From: a virus
IMG/VR virus record: IMGVR_UViG_3300044713_000194
Coordinates: 43,637 to 107,636 of that record
Reading direction: 5' to 3' (one strand)
Length of the DNA stretch: 64,000 nt
In this document: positions 39,721-46,197 of the stretch, piece after piece
How positions within the stretch are numbered: the stretch's first letter is position 1
Layout: each line of letters starts with the position of its first letter
Translations under genes and position numbers: made by a program
The notes under the pieces: model-generated
The model's database searches: none
What the model was told of the DNA's origin: nothing
The model's input: the letters and a program-made list of their open reading frames with translations, nothing else

Positions 39721-40926
39721 TCAGTCTTTATAGGGGTCCCGCTCTGTCGAAGACGCCATTGCCACGCCAACCGGCGTCAGCCGGTGCAGAATCTTGACCG
39801 AGTCCTCGACTGAAGCCAGGACCTCGTCAAGGCGCTTGTAGCAATCCGGCGACTCATCGAGGCCGCCGCCGCGAAGCTCGATACCCGCGCGATCGATCCA
39901 GGCACGCATCATCTCCTGGGTAACTTTGCCTTCACGGACGACGCGGACTTCACCCGTCTCCTTGTTCTTCTTGGTAACACCGGTCGCTTCCTTGCGCCCC
40001 ATCGCGCGGCCTGCACCGTGCACGGTCGAGTAGAGAGAGTACTTTGCGTTCTCGTTCTCGACACCCTCAAGGATCACCGACTGCTCACCCATCGAGCCGC
40101 CGACAAAGCCCTTCCGGCCTGGGTAGGCCGGTGTTGCCCCCTTACGGACAACCCAATACCACTCACCGCCATGGAATTCACGCCATGCATAATTGTGGTG
40201 GTTGTGGACTTCCTCAATAACGGGAGCGCCGAGAATCTTTGCAACGCGATCACATACCCAGTCGCGGCCCGAATAAGCGTAGGCACCGGCCAAATGCATC
40301 GCCAGGAGGTACTGGTCACCGAGATCGCTCTTCACGTCAAGCACGCATGGCTCAACCTCCATGCCGTCCTTCGCTCCGGCAGCCTTGAGGAACCAGGTTG
40401 CGATGCCGTGGCCAAGACCGCGCGAACCGAAGTGCACGCCAATCCAGACGCGATCCTGCTCGTCGGTGAACAGGTCCACGTAGTGGTTGCCGGAGCCCAC
40501 CGTACCAAGCTGAACGACAGCCTTCTGATGCAGAGGCTTGCAGGCCGCCAGCTTCCACGCATCGGCATGGGCGAAGTCTTCCCACAAGACGGAGCTATCG
40601 ACCTTCTCGTTGTTCTTGCGGCCTACGCCGAAGCTGATCGTCTTCCACACGTCGTCCATGATCGTCTTGATGTTGGCGCGAAGCTCCGTGCCGGTCATGT
40701 CTACGCGGACTGCCTTGTTGCCGCAGCCGATGTCGTAGCCCACGCCGGTCGGGCTGATGGCATCCTTGTACGCCACCACTCCGCCGATCGGCACACCGTA
40801 GCCCAGATGGTTGTCTGGCATCAGCGCCACCTTGTCGGCGGTCTTCGCGCACGTGCGTATCTGGTTGAGCGTCTTCTCGTCGGCTTCGCCGAATACCGGG
40901 ATCTTTCCGTCAATGAGTTGCATCAT
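39721..40926 (-). CDS. rtcB: RtcB RNA ligase
   Basis: A 401-residue protein, close to the usual 400-480, with ATG at 40926 behind GGGAG and a 4-nt overlap with the upstream gene. Conserved blocks: MPDNHLGYG near residue 36; GVGYDIGCG with the metal-binding Cys; GTVGSGNHY; HFGSRGLGH; HNHHNYAW; GFVGGSMG; and STVHGAGRAMGR, whose His is the site of guanylylation in RtcB enzymes. RtcB joins RNA 3'-phosphate or 2',3'-cyclic-phosphate ends to 5'-OH ends, using GTP and Mn2+. It repairs broken RNAs and joins tRNA exons in archaea and animals. Here it lies inside a tRNA array with permuted tRNA-like genes. Confidence 0.95.
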   Translation of the reverse strand: MMQLIDGKIPVFGEADEKTLNQIRTCAKTADKVALMPDNHLGYGVPIGGVVAYKDAISPTGVGYDIGCGNKAVRVDMTGTELRANIKTIMDDVWKTISFGVGRKNNEKVDSSVLWEDFAHADAWKLAACKPLHQKAVVQLGTVGSGNHYVDLFTDEQDRVWIGVHFGSRGLGHGIATWFLKAAGAKDGMEVEPCVLDVKSDLGDQYLLAMHLAGAYAYSGRDWVCDRVAKILGAPVIEEVHNHHNYAWREFHGGEWYWVVRKGATPAYPGRKGFVGGSMGEQSVILEGVENENAKYSLYSTVHGAGRAMGRKEATGVTKKNKETGEVRVVREGKVTQEMMRAWIDRAGIELRGGGLDESPDCYKRLDEVLASVEDSVKILHRLTPVGVAMASSTERDPYKD

Positions 40927-41120
40927 TTCTTTTCTCCCGCGACCTCGTCTTTTGACCAGTACCACTTTCCCTTATTCTGCACTACGCCCTTGAATCCACG
41001 CGGTGGGCAAAACTCGCGGCCTTCTATGTCGAGGAATGCCCGCTTGCGAGCCCGTATAGCGTAGATACCGTCCCTCATGCATGGTTGGGGCACAATTGGC
41101 AGTAGAACTGCGATCGCCAT
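40923..41120 (-). CDS. small protein upstream of RtcB
   Basis: A 65-residue protein. The N-terminus MAIAVLLPIVPQP is hydrophobic; the remainder (GREFCPPRGFKGVV, GKWYWSKDE) is basic and aromatic. AGGTG precedes the ATG at 41120; a shorter start at 41078 is possible. Co-translated with RtcB through an ATGA overlap. Confidence 0.55.
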   Translation of the reverse strand: MAIAVLLPIVPQPCMRDGIYAIRARKRAFLDIEGREFCPPRGFKGVVQNKGKWYWSKDEVAGEKK

Positions 41121-41126
41121 CAACGT

Positions 41127-41507
41127 TCACACCTGGGCTGTCCAGTAGTTCTCGCGTCGAATGCAATCGAGGCAAGCTCCGCAGCCGCTGCAATGGCTTA
41201 CCGCCGGTACCCGCATTGCCGCGAGGACGCGTGCCGCCAAAGTATCGTCGAACTTTTCGGATCGTCCATCGAAGAAGCCTCTCATAGGCTCCTGCCGTGG
41301 CCGATAGCAATGCTTTCGAATCTCGTCTGCGGTCTTGATGTCTTGTGCGATCGGCTTCACGTCACAATGAATGCAGAGGCGGTTGACGATGTTTACCGAG
41401 CCGCAACGATCACAGAAGGCGTGACCGTCCGCGCGGTAGTTGATGCCGTCGCGCATGGAGTACTCCATGGGCTCCGCCGCACATTCGTCTCCCGTGGTAT
41501 TTGGCAT
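41127..41507 (-). CDS. double zinc-ribbon protein, first gene of RtcB-HD operon
   Basis: A 126-residue protein. 'AFCDRCGSVNIVNRLCIHC' is one zinc ribbon (residues about 30-50) and 'SHCSGCGACLDC' near the C-terminus gives a second Cys cluster. Six nt separate it from the next gene, and the class 2 box at 41525-41538 is its likely promoter. A nucleic-acid-binding or adaptor role is possible. Confidence 0.6.
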   Translation of the reverse strand: MPNTTGDECAAEPMEYSMRDGINYRADGHAFCDRCGSVNIVNRLCIHCDVKPIAQDIKTADEIRKHCYRPRQEPMRGFFDGRSEKFDDTLAARVLAAMRVPAVSHCSGCGACLDCIRRENYWTAQV

Positions 41508-41524
41508 GTTCCGAAAACCTCCCT

Positions 41525-41538
41525 AGTGGCTAATACTG
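41525..41538 (-). promoter_or_regulatory. class 2 promoter-like box before the RtcB-HD operon
   Basis: CAGTATTAGCCACT, 18-31 nt before the ATG at 41507. Confidence 0.55.
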
Positions 41539-41572
41539 AGGCGGAAGGACGGAATTCACATACCCATTAACA

Positions 41573-41866
41573 TTATTCCAAATATTCTTGGTGACCGCCC
41601 TGCGCCGCCCGTTTATGTGCTTCGCGGCGTTTCCGCTTGTGTCCAAAGTACTTATCGGCGTGACAAAGCTTTGAGCCGCAGCCAAGGTTCCACTTGGAGT
41701 ATCGACCCCAGGCGGAAGGCTCCGTGGGATGGACACGGTTGATGAGGTTGGTGCGTTCCTGAACGCGGTGACTGTCGGTCCAGACGTGGTCATGGATAAA
41801 GCGCCGCTTCGCGATGACGCGGTCGCGCTGGTGCCGACGTTCGGCACGATTGGTTGGATGACTCAT
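41573..41866 (-). CDS. conserved small basic protein
   Basis: A 97-residue very basic protein. NRAERRHQRDRVIAKRRFI at the start and 'YSKWNLGCGSKLCHADKYF' later match a common phage/bacterial family with a 'KWNLGCGC..CH..K' signature. Possible metal binding through C-x-C...C-H; role unknown. Confidence 0.65.
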   Translation of the reverse strand: MSHPTNRAERRHQRDRVIAKRRFIHDHVWTDSHRVQERTNLINRVHPTEPSAWGRYSKWNLGCGSKLCHADKYFGHKRKRREAHKRAAQGGHQEYLE

Positions 41867-41895
41867 GGCTGATGCCGCCCCCTTCGTGCGGTGTG

Positions 41896-42135
41896 TTACA
41901 TCGAAGCCATGAATTCCTCCTCGGACACTTCCACAAGAATCGCCCCCGTTTCGTCTTCAATTATCCACTTGCGATCGAGCCCAAGCTCAATCAGTTCGCG
42001 TACCCCGATTTCAGGAGGCACATCGGCCAGGTTCCTCAGCCGGATTTCACTCAGCCTAATTTGGAGAGACCGAAGACTGAACATCGTTCCATTGAGTTCC
42101 CGCAGCGCGGCTTTGAAATCGAAGATACCGTTCAT
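41896..42135 (-). CDS. hypothetical protein
   Basis: A 79-residue protein with an N-terminal helix (RSLQIRLSEIRLRNLAD) and acidic C-terminus (VEVSEEEFMASM). No recognised family. It overlaps the upstream frame by 80 nt, so one of the two starts may be wrong. Confidence 0.5.
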   Translation of the reverse strand: MNGIFDFKAALRELNGTMFSLRSLQIRLSEIRLRNLADVPPEIGVRELIELGLDRKWIIEDETGAILVEVSEEEFMASM

Positions 42136-42265
42136 AAGTCTGTGCCCTTGTGTGTTTCCAGTTGGTGTGGATCAGAAGGCGCAAGAAATTCAGTACCGGG
42201 CTGTTTTCGATGAACTCCACTGGGAGGCCGTCACGACCGATCGGAGTCTTGCCGAATATCTTCAC
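42056..42265 (-). CDS. possible small protein, overlapping neighbours
   Basis: A 69-residue frame starting at GTG behind AGGGGG. The N-terminal half (KIFGKTPIGRDGLPVEFIE) looks protein-like, but the 3' 80 nt overlap the next gene and the 5' 35 nt the previous one. Doubtful. Confidence 0.35.
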   Translation of the reverse strand: MKIFGKTPIGRDGLPVEFIENSPVLNFLRLLIHTNWKHTRAQTYERYLRFQSRAAGTQWNDVQSSVSPN

Positions 42266-42476
42266 CCTCGCCCCCTTTCTCTACTGGCGCATGATCCGAT
42301 TCCGGCAACATACACTTAGGAATCTCCGTGCGTATTCCGCCGATATATGCGCACACCTCGATACAATCGTCCCAGCTATGCCCGTCCTTGCGCATATTGC
42401 GCACCAGGCGCTCCAGCCCGCGCCGAAAGTTCCGGATTTCCCGCCTACGCTGGAGCCACTTTTTCAGCCAGATCAT
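42231..42476 (-). CDS. small basic hypothetical protein
   Basis: An 81-residue protein with AAAGG before the ATG. The N-terminus is strongly basic (WLKKWLQRRREIRNFRRG) and the C-terminus acidic. It begins 21 nt after the end of the second permuted tRNA-like element. Confidence 0.5.
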   Translation of the reverse strand: MIWLKKWLQRRREIRNFRRGLERLVRNMRKDGHSWDDCIEVCAYIGGIRTEIPKCMLPESDHAPVEKGGEGEDIRQDSDRS

Positions 42477-42496
42477 ATTCGCCTTTCGTCAAACTT

Positions 42497-42568
42497 CCCG
42501 GCGTCTTGCCACTGAGACCACGCGAATGCCTCGACATTCGCGGCGGGATTCGAACCCGCGTTTCCGGG
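42497..42568 (-). ncRNA. candidate circularly permuted tRNA (P2)
   Basis: 3' half first (42568-42536): CCCGG, AAAC, T arm GCGGG-TTCGAAT-CCCGC, acceptor CGCGAAT. Eight-nt linker. 5' half (42527-42497): acceptor ATTCGCG, U8, D arm GTCT-CAGTGGCA-AGAC, then CCGGG. Acceptor 7/7 and anticodon stem 5/5 pairs match across the halves. No CCA is encoded and the anticodon loop is not resolved. Confidence 0.6.
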
Positions 42569-42571
42569 CTT

Positions 42572-42670
42572 GATGGCGCTCTACCAGCCTGAGCCACTCG
42601 CCGCTTGGCACTACCGGTCAAGCCGGGATCTCCATAAGGCGAGGCGGGATTCGAACCCGCGACCTCCATC
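42572..42670 (-). ncRNA. candidate circularly permuted tRNA (P1)
   Basis: 3' half first (42670-42637): GATGG, AGGTC, T arm GCGGG-TTCGAAT-CCCGC, acceptor CTCGCCT. A 33-nt linker with CCGG/CCGG hairpin. 5' half (42603-42572): CGGCGAG, U8, D arm GCTC/GAGC, CCATC. Anticodon stem 5/5, acceptor 6/7. Only 3 nt separate it from P2. The D and T arms resemble those of tRNA-Pro(GGG). Confidence 0.58.
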
Positions 42671-42768
42671 CTACTTTTGTCTAACCGGCGTCCTGGGCTT
42701 GAACGATTGGGGGGAAGGCGTTCACCCGCAAGTCCAGTGGCTCACATAAAGCGATTGGGTAGTTCTTT

Positions 42769-42846
42769 TGGAGGGAGGGGAGGGACTCGAACCCTCAAAA
42801 ATCGTGAGCCACAGTCACGCGCGTCTACCAATTCCGCCACCGACCC
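42769..42846 (-). tRNA. tRNA-His(GUG)
   Basis: Stem CGTGA/TCACG, loop CT-GTG-GC, T arm GAGGG-TTCGAGT-CCCTC, encoded CCA. The acceptor has two mismatches as drawn (GGGTCGG/CCCTCCC). Confidence 0.85.
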
Positions 42847-42852
42847 CCGGCT

Positions 42853-43089
42853 TTATGCTTGAACCTTTACCGTCCCATCTTGCAAAAGTGCCTCGACCTC
42901 GGGATCGACCTCCGCTGGAACCGTTGTGGCCCCACTGTCCCTTAGACGCGGCCAGCGAAGCTTACCAATGAAATCGCCATGCCTTCGATACACGCAAATA
43001 TCGAGGACTCCAGACCGTTCATCCTCGTTTGGACAAAGCTCCAGGTCTGGGTGCTTCTCAATTGCGATTACAGCAGAGATGAAATCCAT
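42853..43089 (-). CDS. hypothetical protein
   Basis: A 78-residue acidic protein behind GGGAG (DFISAVIAIEKHPDLELC, VLDICVYRRHGDF). No recognised family. tRNA-His follows 7 nt after the stop. Confidence 0.55.
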   Translation of the reverse strand: MDFISAVIAIEKHPDLELCPNEDERSGVLDICVYRRHGDFIGKLRWPRLRDSGATTVPAEVDPEVEALLQDGTVKVQA

Positions 43090-43110
43090 CGTTCTACTCC
43101 CTTCAAAAAC

Positions 43111-43266
43111 TCAATCAAAATCCTCGTCTTCAGCACCACACATCAGCGGCAGCAAGGTGACCAGGCAGCACAAGCAAAACAGGTTTGGATCATCGAGCGA
43201 AGCCGCAATGCCTATGCCATACACAGACAGCACCGAGATCAGAAATGCTACGACTTCGTATGGCAT
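43111..43266 (-). CDS. 51-residue membrane protein
   Basis: GAGGTG before the ATG at 43266. Two hydrophobic helices (VVAFLISVLSVYGIGIAAS and LFCLCCLVTLLPLMC) separated by a short Asp-rich turn; acidic C-terminus. It could be a small holin-like or envelope protein; this is topology only. Confidence 0.5.
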   Translation of the reverse strand: MPYEVVAFLISVLSVYGIGIAASLDDPNLFCLCCLVTLLPLMCGAEDEDFD

Positions 43267-43308
43267 GCAACACCTCTGATGCCCGGTGCCCCACCGCTTA
43301 CTTCAAAT

Positions 43309-43385
43309 TGGTTGCGGGACCGGACCCCGACTCCGGCGATTTCCTGGTTATGAGCCAGGCGAGACTCCCTTTCTCCATCCCCGCG
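43309..43385 (-). tRNA. initiator tRNA-fMet(CAU)
   Basis: Acceptor CGCGGGG/TCCCGCA leaves C1 and A72 unpaired, the hallmark of bacterial initiator tRNA. Stem CCTGG/CCAGG, loop CT-CAT-AA, A73, encoded CCA. The T loop (GTCGGGG) is far from consensus, and the three G-C pairs normal at the bottom of the anticodon stem are incomplete. Confidence 0.82.
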
Positions 43386-43423
43386 ACTTGTTGAGCGCGT
43401 ATATTCGGCGCTCGAATATTTTG

Positions 43424-43507
43424 TGGAGCCGGGCAAGGGATTCGAACCCCCGATGTTTGTGTAGCGGTTTACAATACCGCCGCTTTCGACCACTCAGCCA
43501 ACCCGGC
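43424..43507 (-). tRNA. tRNA-Thr(UGU)
   Basis: Acceptor GCCGGGT/GCCCGGC, stem GCGGT/ACCGC, loop AT-TGT-AA, encoded CCA. Variable region about 12 nt and a Ser/Tyr-like D arm are unusual; a GUA (Tyr) reading would need a mispaired stem. Confidence 0.78.
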
Positions 43508-43546
43508 CCTACTCACTAATGTTCTGTCCCGCCGACTCTGGATCGG

Positions 43547-43792
43547 CTAAATTCCGTTCCTGTGGAACCGATACAGTTCGCCGCGAAGCTCCCTCGTCAG
43601 TTCCACAGGTCCGAACGGAGCGGCGGTCTCAGGTCGTTCGCGCAACCCTCGATTGAGCCTTACCGCACGCTTGTTGAAGCTCGCGTCCCCTTGCTGAACA
43701 TCAGCCAGCAATACTTCGCACGCCAGCATTGACGGCAGACCTTGATGTGGTGCTCGTACCGTGCCCTGTCGTCGAGTACGAGCAACGTTCAA
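43547..43792 (-). CDS. hypothetical protein
   Basis: An 81-residue frame starting at TTG in a TTGA overlap with the previous stop. The C-terminal part (RLNRGLRERPETAAPFG, TRELRGELYRFHR) looks coding. The start is uncertain. Confidence 0.42.
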   Translation of the reverse strand: MNVARTRRQGTVRAPHQGLPSMLACEVLLADVQQGDASFNKRAVRLNRGLRERPETAAPFGPVELTRELRGELYRFHRNGI

Positions 43793-43971
43793 TCCTTCCC
43801 GTAAACGCTGACCGTGGCAGACTTCCGGCTTTTGCCGATTTTTACCCTGACGCCCGCACCGGTGGTTTCGGATTCGAGTGCCGCCTCGCGAATTTGTGAG
43901 GCGAACTCCGGAGCGTTCTCAAGCTCCTGCACCGCGCTGCGAGGCAGCGTCACGTAGATCGTTTTTGCCAT
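43789..43971 (-). CDS. small hypothetical protein
   Basis: A 60-residue protein behind AGGAGG. Beta-strand start (AKTIYVTLPRSAVQELE), then helix and a basic strand (VRVKIGKSRKSATVSVYG). Compact alpha/beta layout, unassigned. Confidence 0.6.
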   Translation of the reverse strand: MAKTIYVTLPRSAVQELENAPEFASQIREAALESETTGAGVRVKIGKSRKSATVSVYGKD

Positions 43972-43991
43972 GACATCCTCCTGCGTGACTT

Positions 43992-44273
43992 TCAGATGGA
44001 GCCCGAGACCAGGTTTGAACTGGTGACCTCTCCCTTACCAAAGGAGTACTCTGCCAACTGAGCTACTGCGGGCTTTGAATTTCTCAAAGCGTCCAGCAGG
44101 GCTGTGAGTTCAATCACCAGCCTACCTGGAATTGATAAACCTAACTCGTTGCAATAAATGTCGTCCAAATGGGTCTTAACTTCTTCACGAGCCTCATAAA
44201 GACCCAACACCCAGTCCGGTACCTTAACAAGCTTCCCGGTCCCCGTCTCCCAGAATGTACGCGTCTCGCCCAT
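43992..44273 (-). CDS. hypothetical protein running into tRNA-Thr
   Basis: A 93-residue frame from the ATG at 44273. Residues 1-68 (KLVKVPDWVLGLYEAREEVK, LGLSIPGRLVIELTALLDAL) look coding; the last 25 are the translated tRNA-Thr(GGU). It sits between a stray 5' tRNA half (44290-44318) and the full tRNA-Thr, so it may have been inserted with duplication of the half. Confidence 0.48.
   Translation of the reverse strand: MGETRTFWETGTGKLVKVPDWVLGLYEAREEVKTHLDDIYCNELGLSIPGRLVIELTALLDALRNSKPAVAQLAEYSFGKGEVTSSNLVSGSI
43997..44073 (-). tRNA. tRNA-Thr(GGU)
   Basis: Stem CTCCT/GGGAG, loop TT-GGT-AA, T arm ACCAG-TTCAAAC-CTGGT, encoded CCA. The acceptor 5' strand has one extra C (GCCCG-C-AG against CTCGGGC). 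Confidence 0.88.
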
Positions 44274-44289
44274 TTTCAACCCACTAGGA

Positions 44290-44318
44290 CCGACCTCTGC
44301 CAACTGAGCTACTGCGGC
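44290..44318 (-). pseudogene. stray 5' half of a tRNA-Thr-like gene
   Basis: Repeats the acceptor 5' strand and D arm of tRNA-Thr(GGU) (about 23 of 24 nt) but has no anticodon arm or T arm after it. Confidence 0.6.
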
Positions 44319-44332
44319 GAAATCGTGTCGCT

Positions 44333-44345
44333 AAGGGGTAATACT
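44333..44345 (-). promoter_or_regulatory. class 2 promoter-like box
   Basis: AGTATTACCCCTT on the minus strand, upstream of the 44273 gene and the stray tRNA half. Confidence 0.5.
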
Positions 44346-44368
44346 CCCAAAACCCCTCGGCAACCATT

Positions 44369-44881
44369 TCAGTAATAGAGAAACTGCCTCCACGCCGGAT
44401 CGCGGTGACCGATCTTCCGCATCAGATGGCGGCTCGTGTGGATTGTCGCCGGTCTAGGACGGTTCAAAAGGACCATTCCCGCCTCTTCCGGCGTCCGGTC
44501 GGCCTTCTTCCCGTTACACGACTTGCATGCCGTCACCAGGTTCTCCCAGGTGTCCGGGCCGCCCTGCGCCCGAGGCGTGACATGGTCCAATGTCAAGTCG
44601 CGCACATGGAAGTGTTCTCCGCAATACTGACACTGGTAGTCATCCCGAAGGAAGATGTTCCGAGCCGAAGGCCGCGTCCTGATGTGCGGGACCTTGCGGA
44701 ACTCAATCAGCCGGACAACGCTGGGCAGCTTGATGCCCCTGTGAATTTCCTGATCGTGCTCTACCTCGGCCAATGCAACGGCCTTGCAAATCAACTTAAT
44801 CGCGTCGCGGGCCGCCGCGAAACGCAGGGGTTCGTACGAAGCGTTCAACACCAGCACCGGTCTGTCCATCACTGCGCCCAT
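44369..44881 (-). CDS. HNH endonuclease
   Basis: A 170-residue protein from the ATG at 44881. 'VLVLNASYEPLRFAAARDAI' at the start, 'CQYCGEHFHVRDLTLDHVTP' and 'ENLVTACKSCNGKKADRTPEE' give a complete HNH domain with two CXXC zinc pairs and the DH catalytic centre. This single-domain family is widespread in bacterial chromosomes. A role in DNA packaging, restriction or homing cannot be separated; the position among tRNAs fits a mobile endonuclease. Confidence 0.85.
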   Translation of the reverse strand: MGAVMDRPVLVLNASYEPLRFAAARDAIKLICKAVALAEVEHDQEIHRGIKLPSVVRLIEFRKVPHIRTRPSARNIFLRDDYQCQYCGEHFHVRDLTLDHVTPRAQGGPDTWENLVTACKSCNGKKADRTPEEAGMVLLNRPRPATIHTSRHLMRKIGHRDPAWRQFLYY

Positions 44882-44905
44882 ACAATTACCCCCGAAACCT
44901 TGTTG

Positions 44906-44982
44906 TGGAGCCGGTGAGGGCAATCGAAACCCTGACCTGCGGTTTACGAAACCGCCGCTCTGGCCACCTGAGCTACACCGGC
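44906..44982 (-). tRNA. tRNA-Thr(CGU)
   Basis: Acceptor GCCGGTG/CACCGGC, stem GCGGT/ACCGC, loop TT-CGT-AA, U73, encoded CCA. Confidence 0.92.
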
Positions 44983-45132
44983 CCGACTCAAACTCTGAAC
45001 TTCCATCCGCACACAATCGAGGCAAGTCCTAGCCTTTGAGATCCCGTGCAGGAAAATTTCTCTATACGTACCACCCTGAGAAAGACGTTCGTAGACGCTC
45101 AACACATCTCCGTCCAGGTTGATCTGTGTCAT
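44944..45132 (-). CDS. small protein overlapping tRNA-Thr(CGU)
   Basis: A 62-residue frame behind AAGGGAG and the class 2 box at 45146-45158. The first 48 residues (NLDGDVLSVYERLSQGGTYR, KARTCLDCVRMEV) look coding and include a CLDC pair; the final residues read into the tRNA. Unknown function. Confidence 0.5.
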   Translation of the reverse strand: MTQINLDGDVLSVYERLSQGGTYREIFLHGISKARTCLDCVRMEVQSLSRAGVAQVARAAVS

Positions 45133-45145
45133 ACAACACTCCCTT

Positions 45146-45158
45146 GATAGGAATACCG
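45146..45158 (-). promoter_or_regulatory. class 2 promoter-like box
   Basis: CGGTATTCCTATC, with ATTCCG 18 nt upstream of GTATTC. Confidence 0.55.
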
Positions 45159-45187
45159 TTTCGCTATAGCGATTCGGAATATTAAAG

Positions 45188-45262
45188 TGGAGCGGGTGGC
45201 CGGGATCGAACCGGCGGCATCCTGCTTGGCAAGCAGGTGTTCTACCGCTGAACTACATCCGC
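45188..45262 (-). tRNA. tRNA-Gly(GCC)
   Basis: Stem CCTGC/GCAGG, loop TT-GCC-AA, acceptor with one A-C mismatch, encoded CCA. Confidence 0.92.
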
Positions 45263-45400
45263 GTCGGCCCGCGCCTGGACGCCGTTGCTCGGGCCTCGAT
45301 ACTCACGACAATTGCGCTCGTCGGCGACGTTTGTGGCCCGGGGCCGCTGGCACGGTCGATCGACCTAAAAATAGACAATGATTGTTCTCGCAATGAGAAC

Positions 45401-45475
45401 TGGCTGGCGGAGGAGGAATCGAACCCCTCATTCAACGGGCCAAAACCGTTTGTCCGACCGTTAGACGATCCGCCA
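45401..45475 (-). tRNA. tRNA-Gln(UUG)
   Basis: Acceptor TGGCGGA/TCCGCCA with U1-A72 as in tRNA-Gln, stem AACGG/CCGTT, loop TT-TTG-GC, encoded CCA. The 3' end of an HNH gene overlaps its 5' half. Confidence 0.92.
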
Positions 45476-46184
45476 AAATTCTCTTTATAACGATCCCTAC
45501 TCTTGTTCCACTAACTCCTAACTGTTCAGCGACCCGACTTTTTGTGCTACACTGGACCATCCTTAATAACTCATCATCAGTTGGCCACACAATTTTTTGC
45601 TTATACTGTGCATTGCTCGACCTCGAACACTTTTGACATAACCGGCTCTTGTGTGCAGTCAAACGTTTCTCACATTTTTGGCATTTCGGTAGAGTTGAAT
45701 TACGTGTGTTCTTTCCGCAAAATGTCTCTAACTGGCTATCGCAATTAGGGCATACGAGCCTAAGATTAGGTAGTCTAGCATCGTCGTAGATTCCGTTTTC
45801 ATGATCCAATCGGAGGACGAGTGGCTTACCATTCCACTTAGGTCCTAGATCGCAAATCGAACAGCGGTTTTTAAGGATACCTTCCTTAATCAACCTTCTC
45901 TTCAGAGAGCGCCGACTGTACTTCGAATGCTCAACCAATATCTGATCCAACGGAACCATGGGGGCTGCCCATGAGCGCCCGGCGTGCCACCCGGGCTGAA
46001 GCGTCTCAAAATGATCAAGGTTAAGTCCGGACTCTTCTACGCGTCTCCTAAAGGTTCGAAAATTTCCGCCCTTATTATGCAGTCCCCAGTACGCCAACGC
46101 CTCCCGAATGCTGTTACTTCTGCGCACGATCTGCGCAAACTCATCGTCCGATACTTGCCAAATGACACTTGTTCGCCTTCCCAT
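45432..46184 (-). CDS. HNH homing-type endonuclease
   Basis: A 250-residue protein from the ATG at 46184 behind GGGG. N-terminal helix-turn-helix-like segment (SDDEFAQIVRRSNSIREALA); HNH core 'CSICDLGPKWNGKPLVLRLD' then 'HENGIYDDARLPNLRLVCPN' and CDSQLETFCGKN; then a four-Cys ribbon CQKCEKR...CQKC; C-terminal HTH (SRVAEQLGVSGTRVG). This is the layout of phage homing endonucleases. The last 15 codons lie inside tRNA-Gln(UUG). Confidence 0.85.
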   Translation of the reverse strand: MGRRTSVIWQVSDDEFAQIVRRSNSIREALAYWGLHNKGGNFRTFRRRVEESGLNLDHFETLQPGWHAGRSWAAPMVPLDQILVEHSKYSRRSLKRRLIKEGILKNRCSICDLGPKWNGKPLVLRLDHENGIYDDARLPNLRLVCPNCDSQLETFCGKNTRNSTLPKCQKCEKRLTAHKSRLCQKCSRSSNAQYKQKIVWPTDDELLRMVQCSTKSRVAEQLGVSGTRVGIVIKRILADRLTVGQTVLAR

Positions 46185-46197
46185 ATTCACCCCTTCT

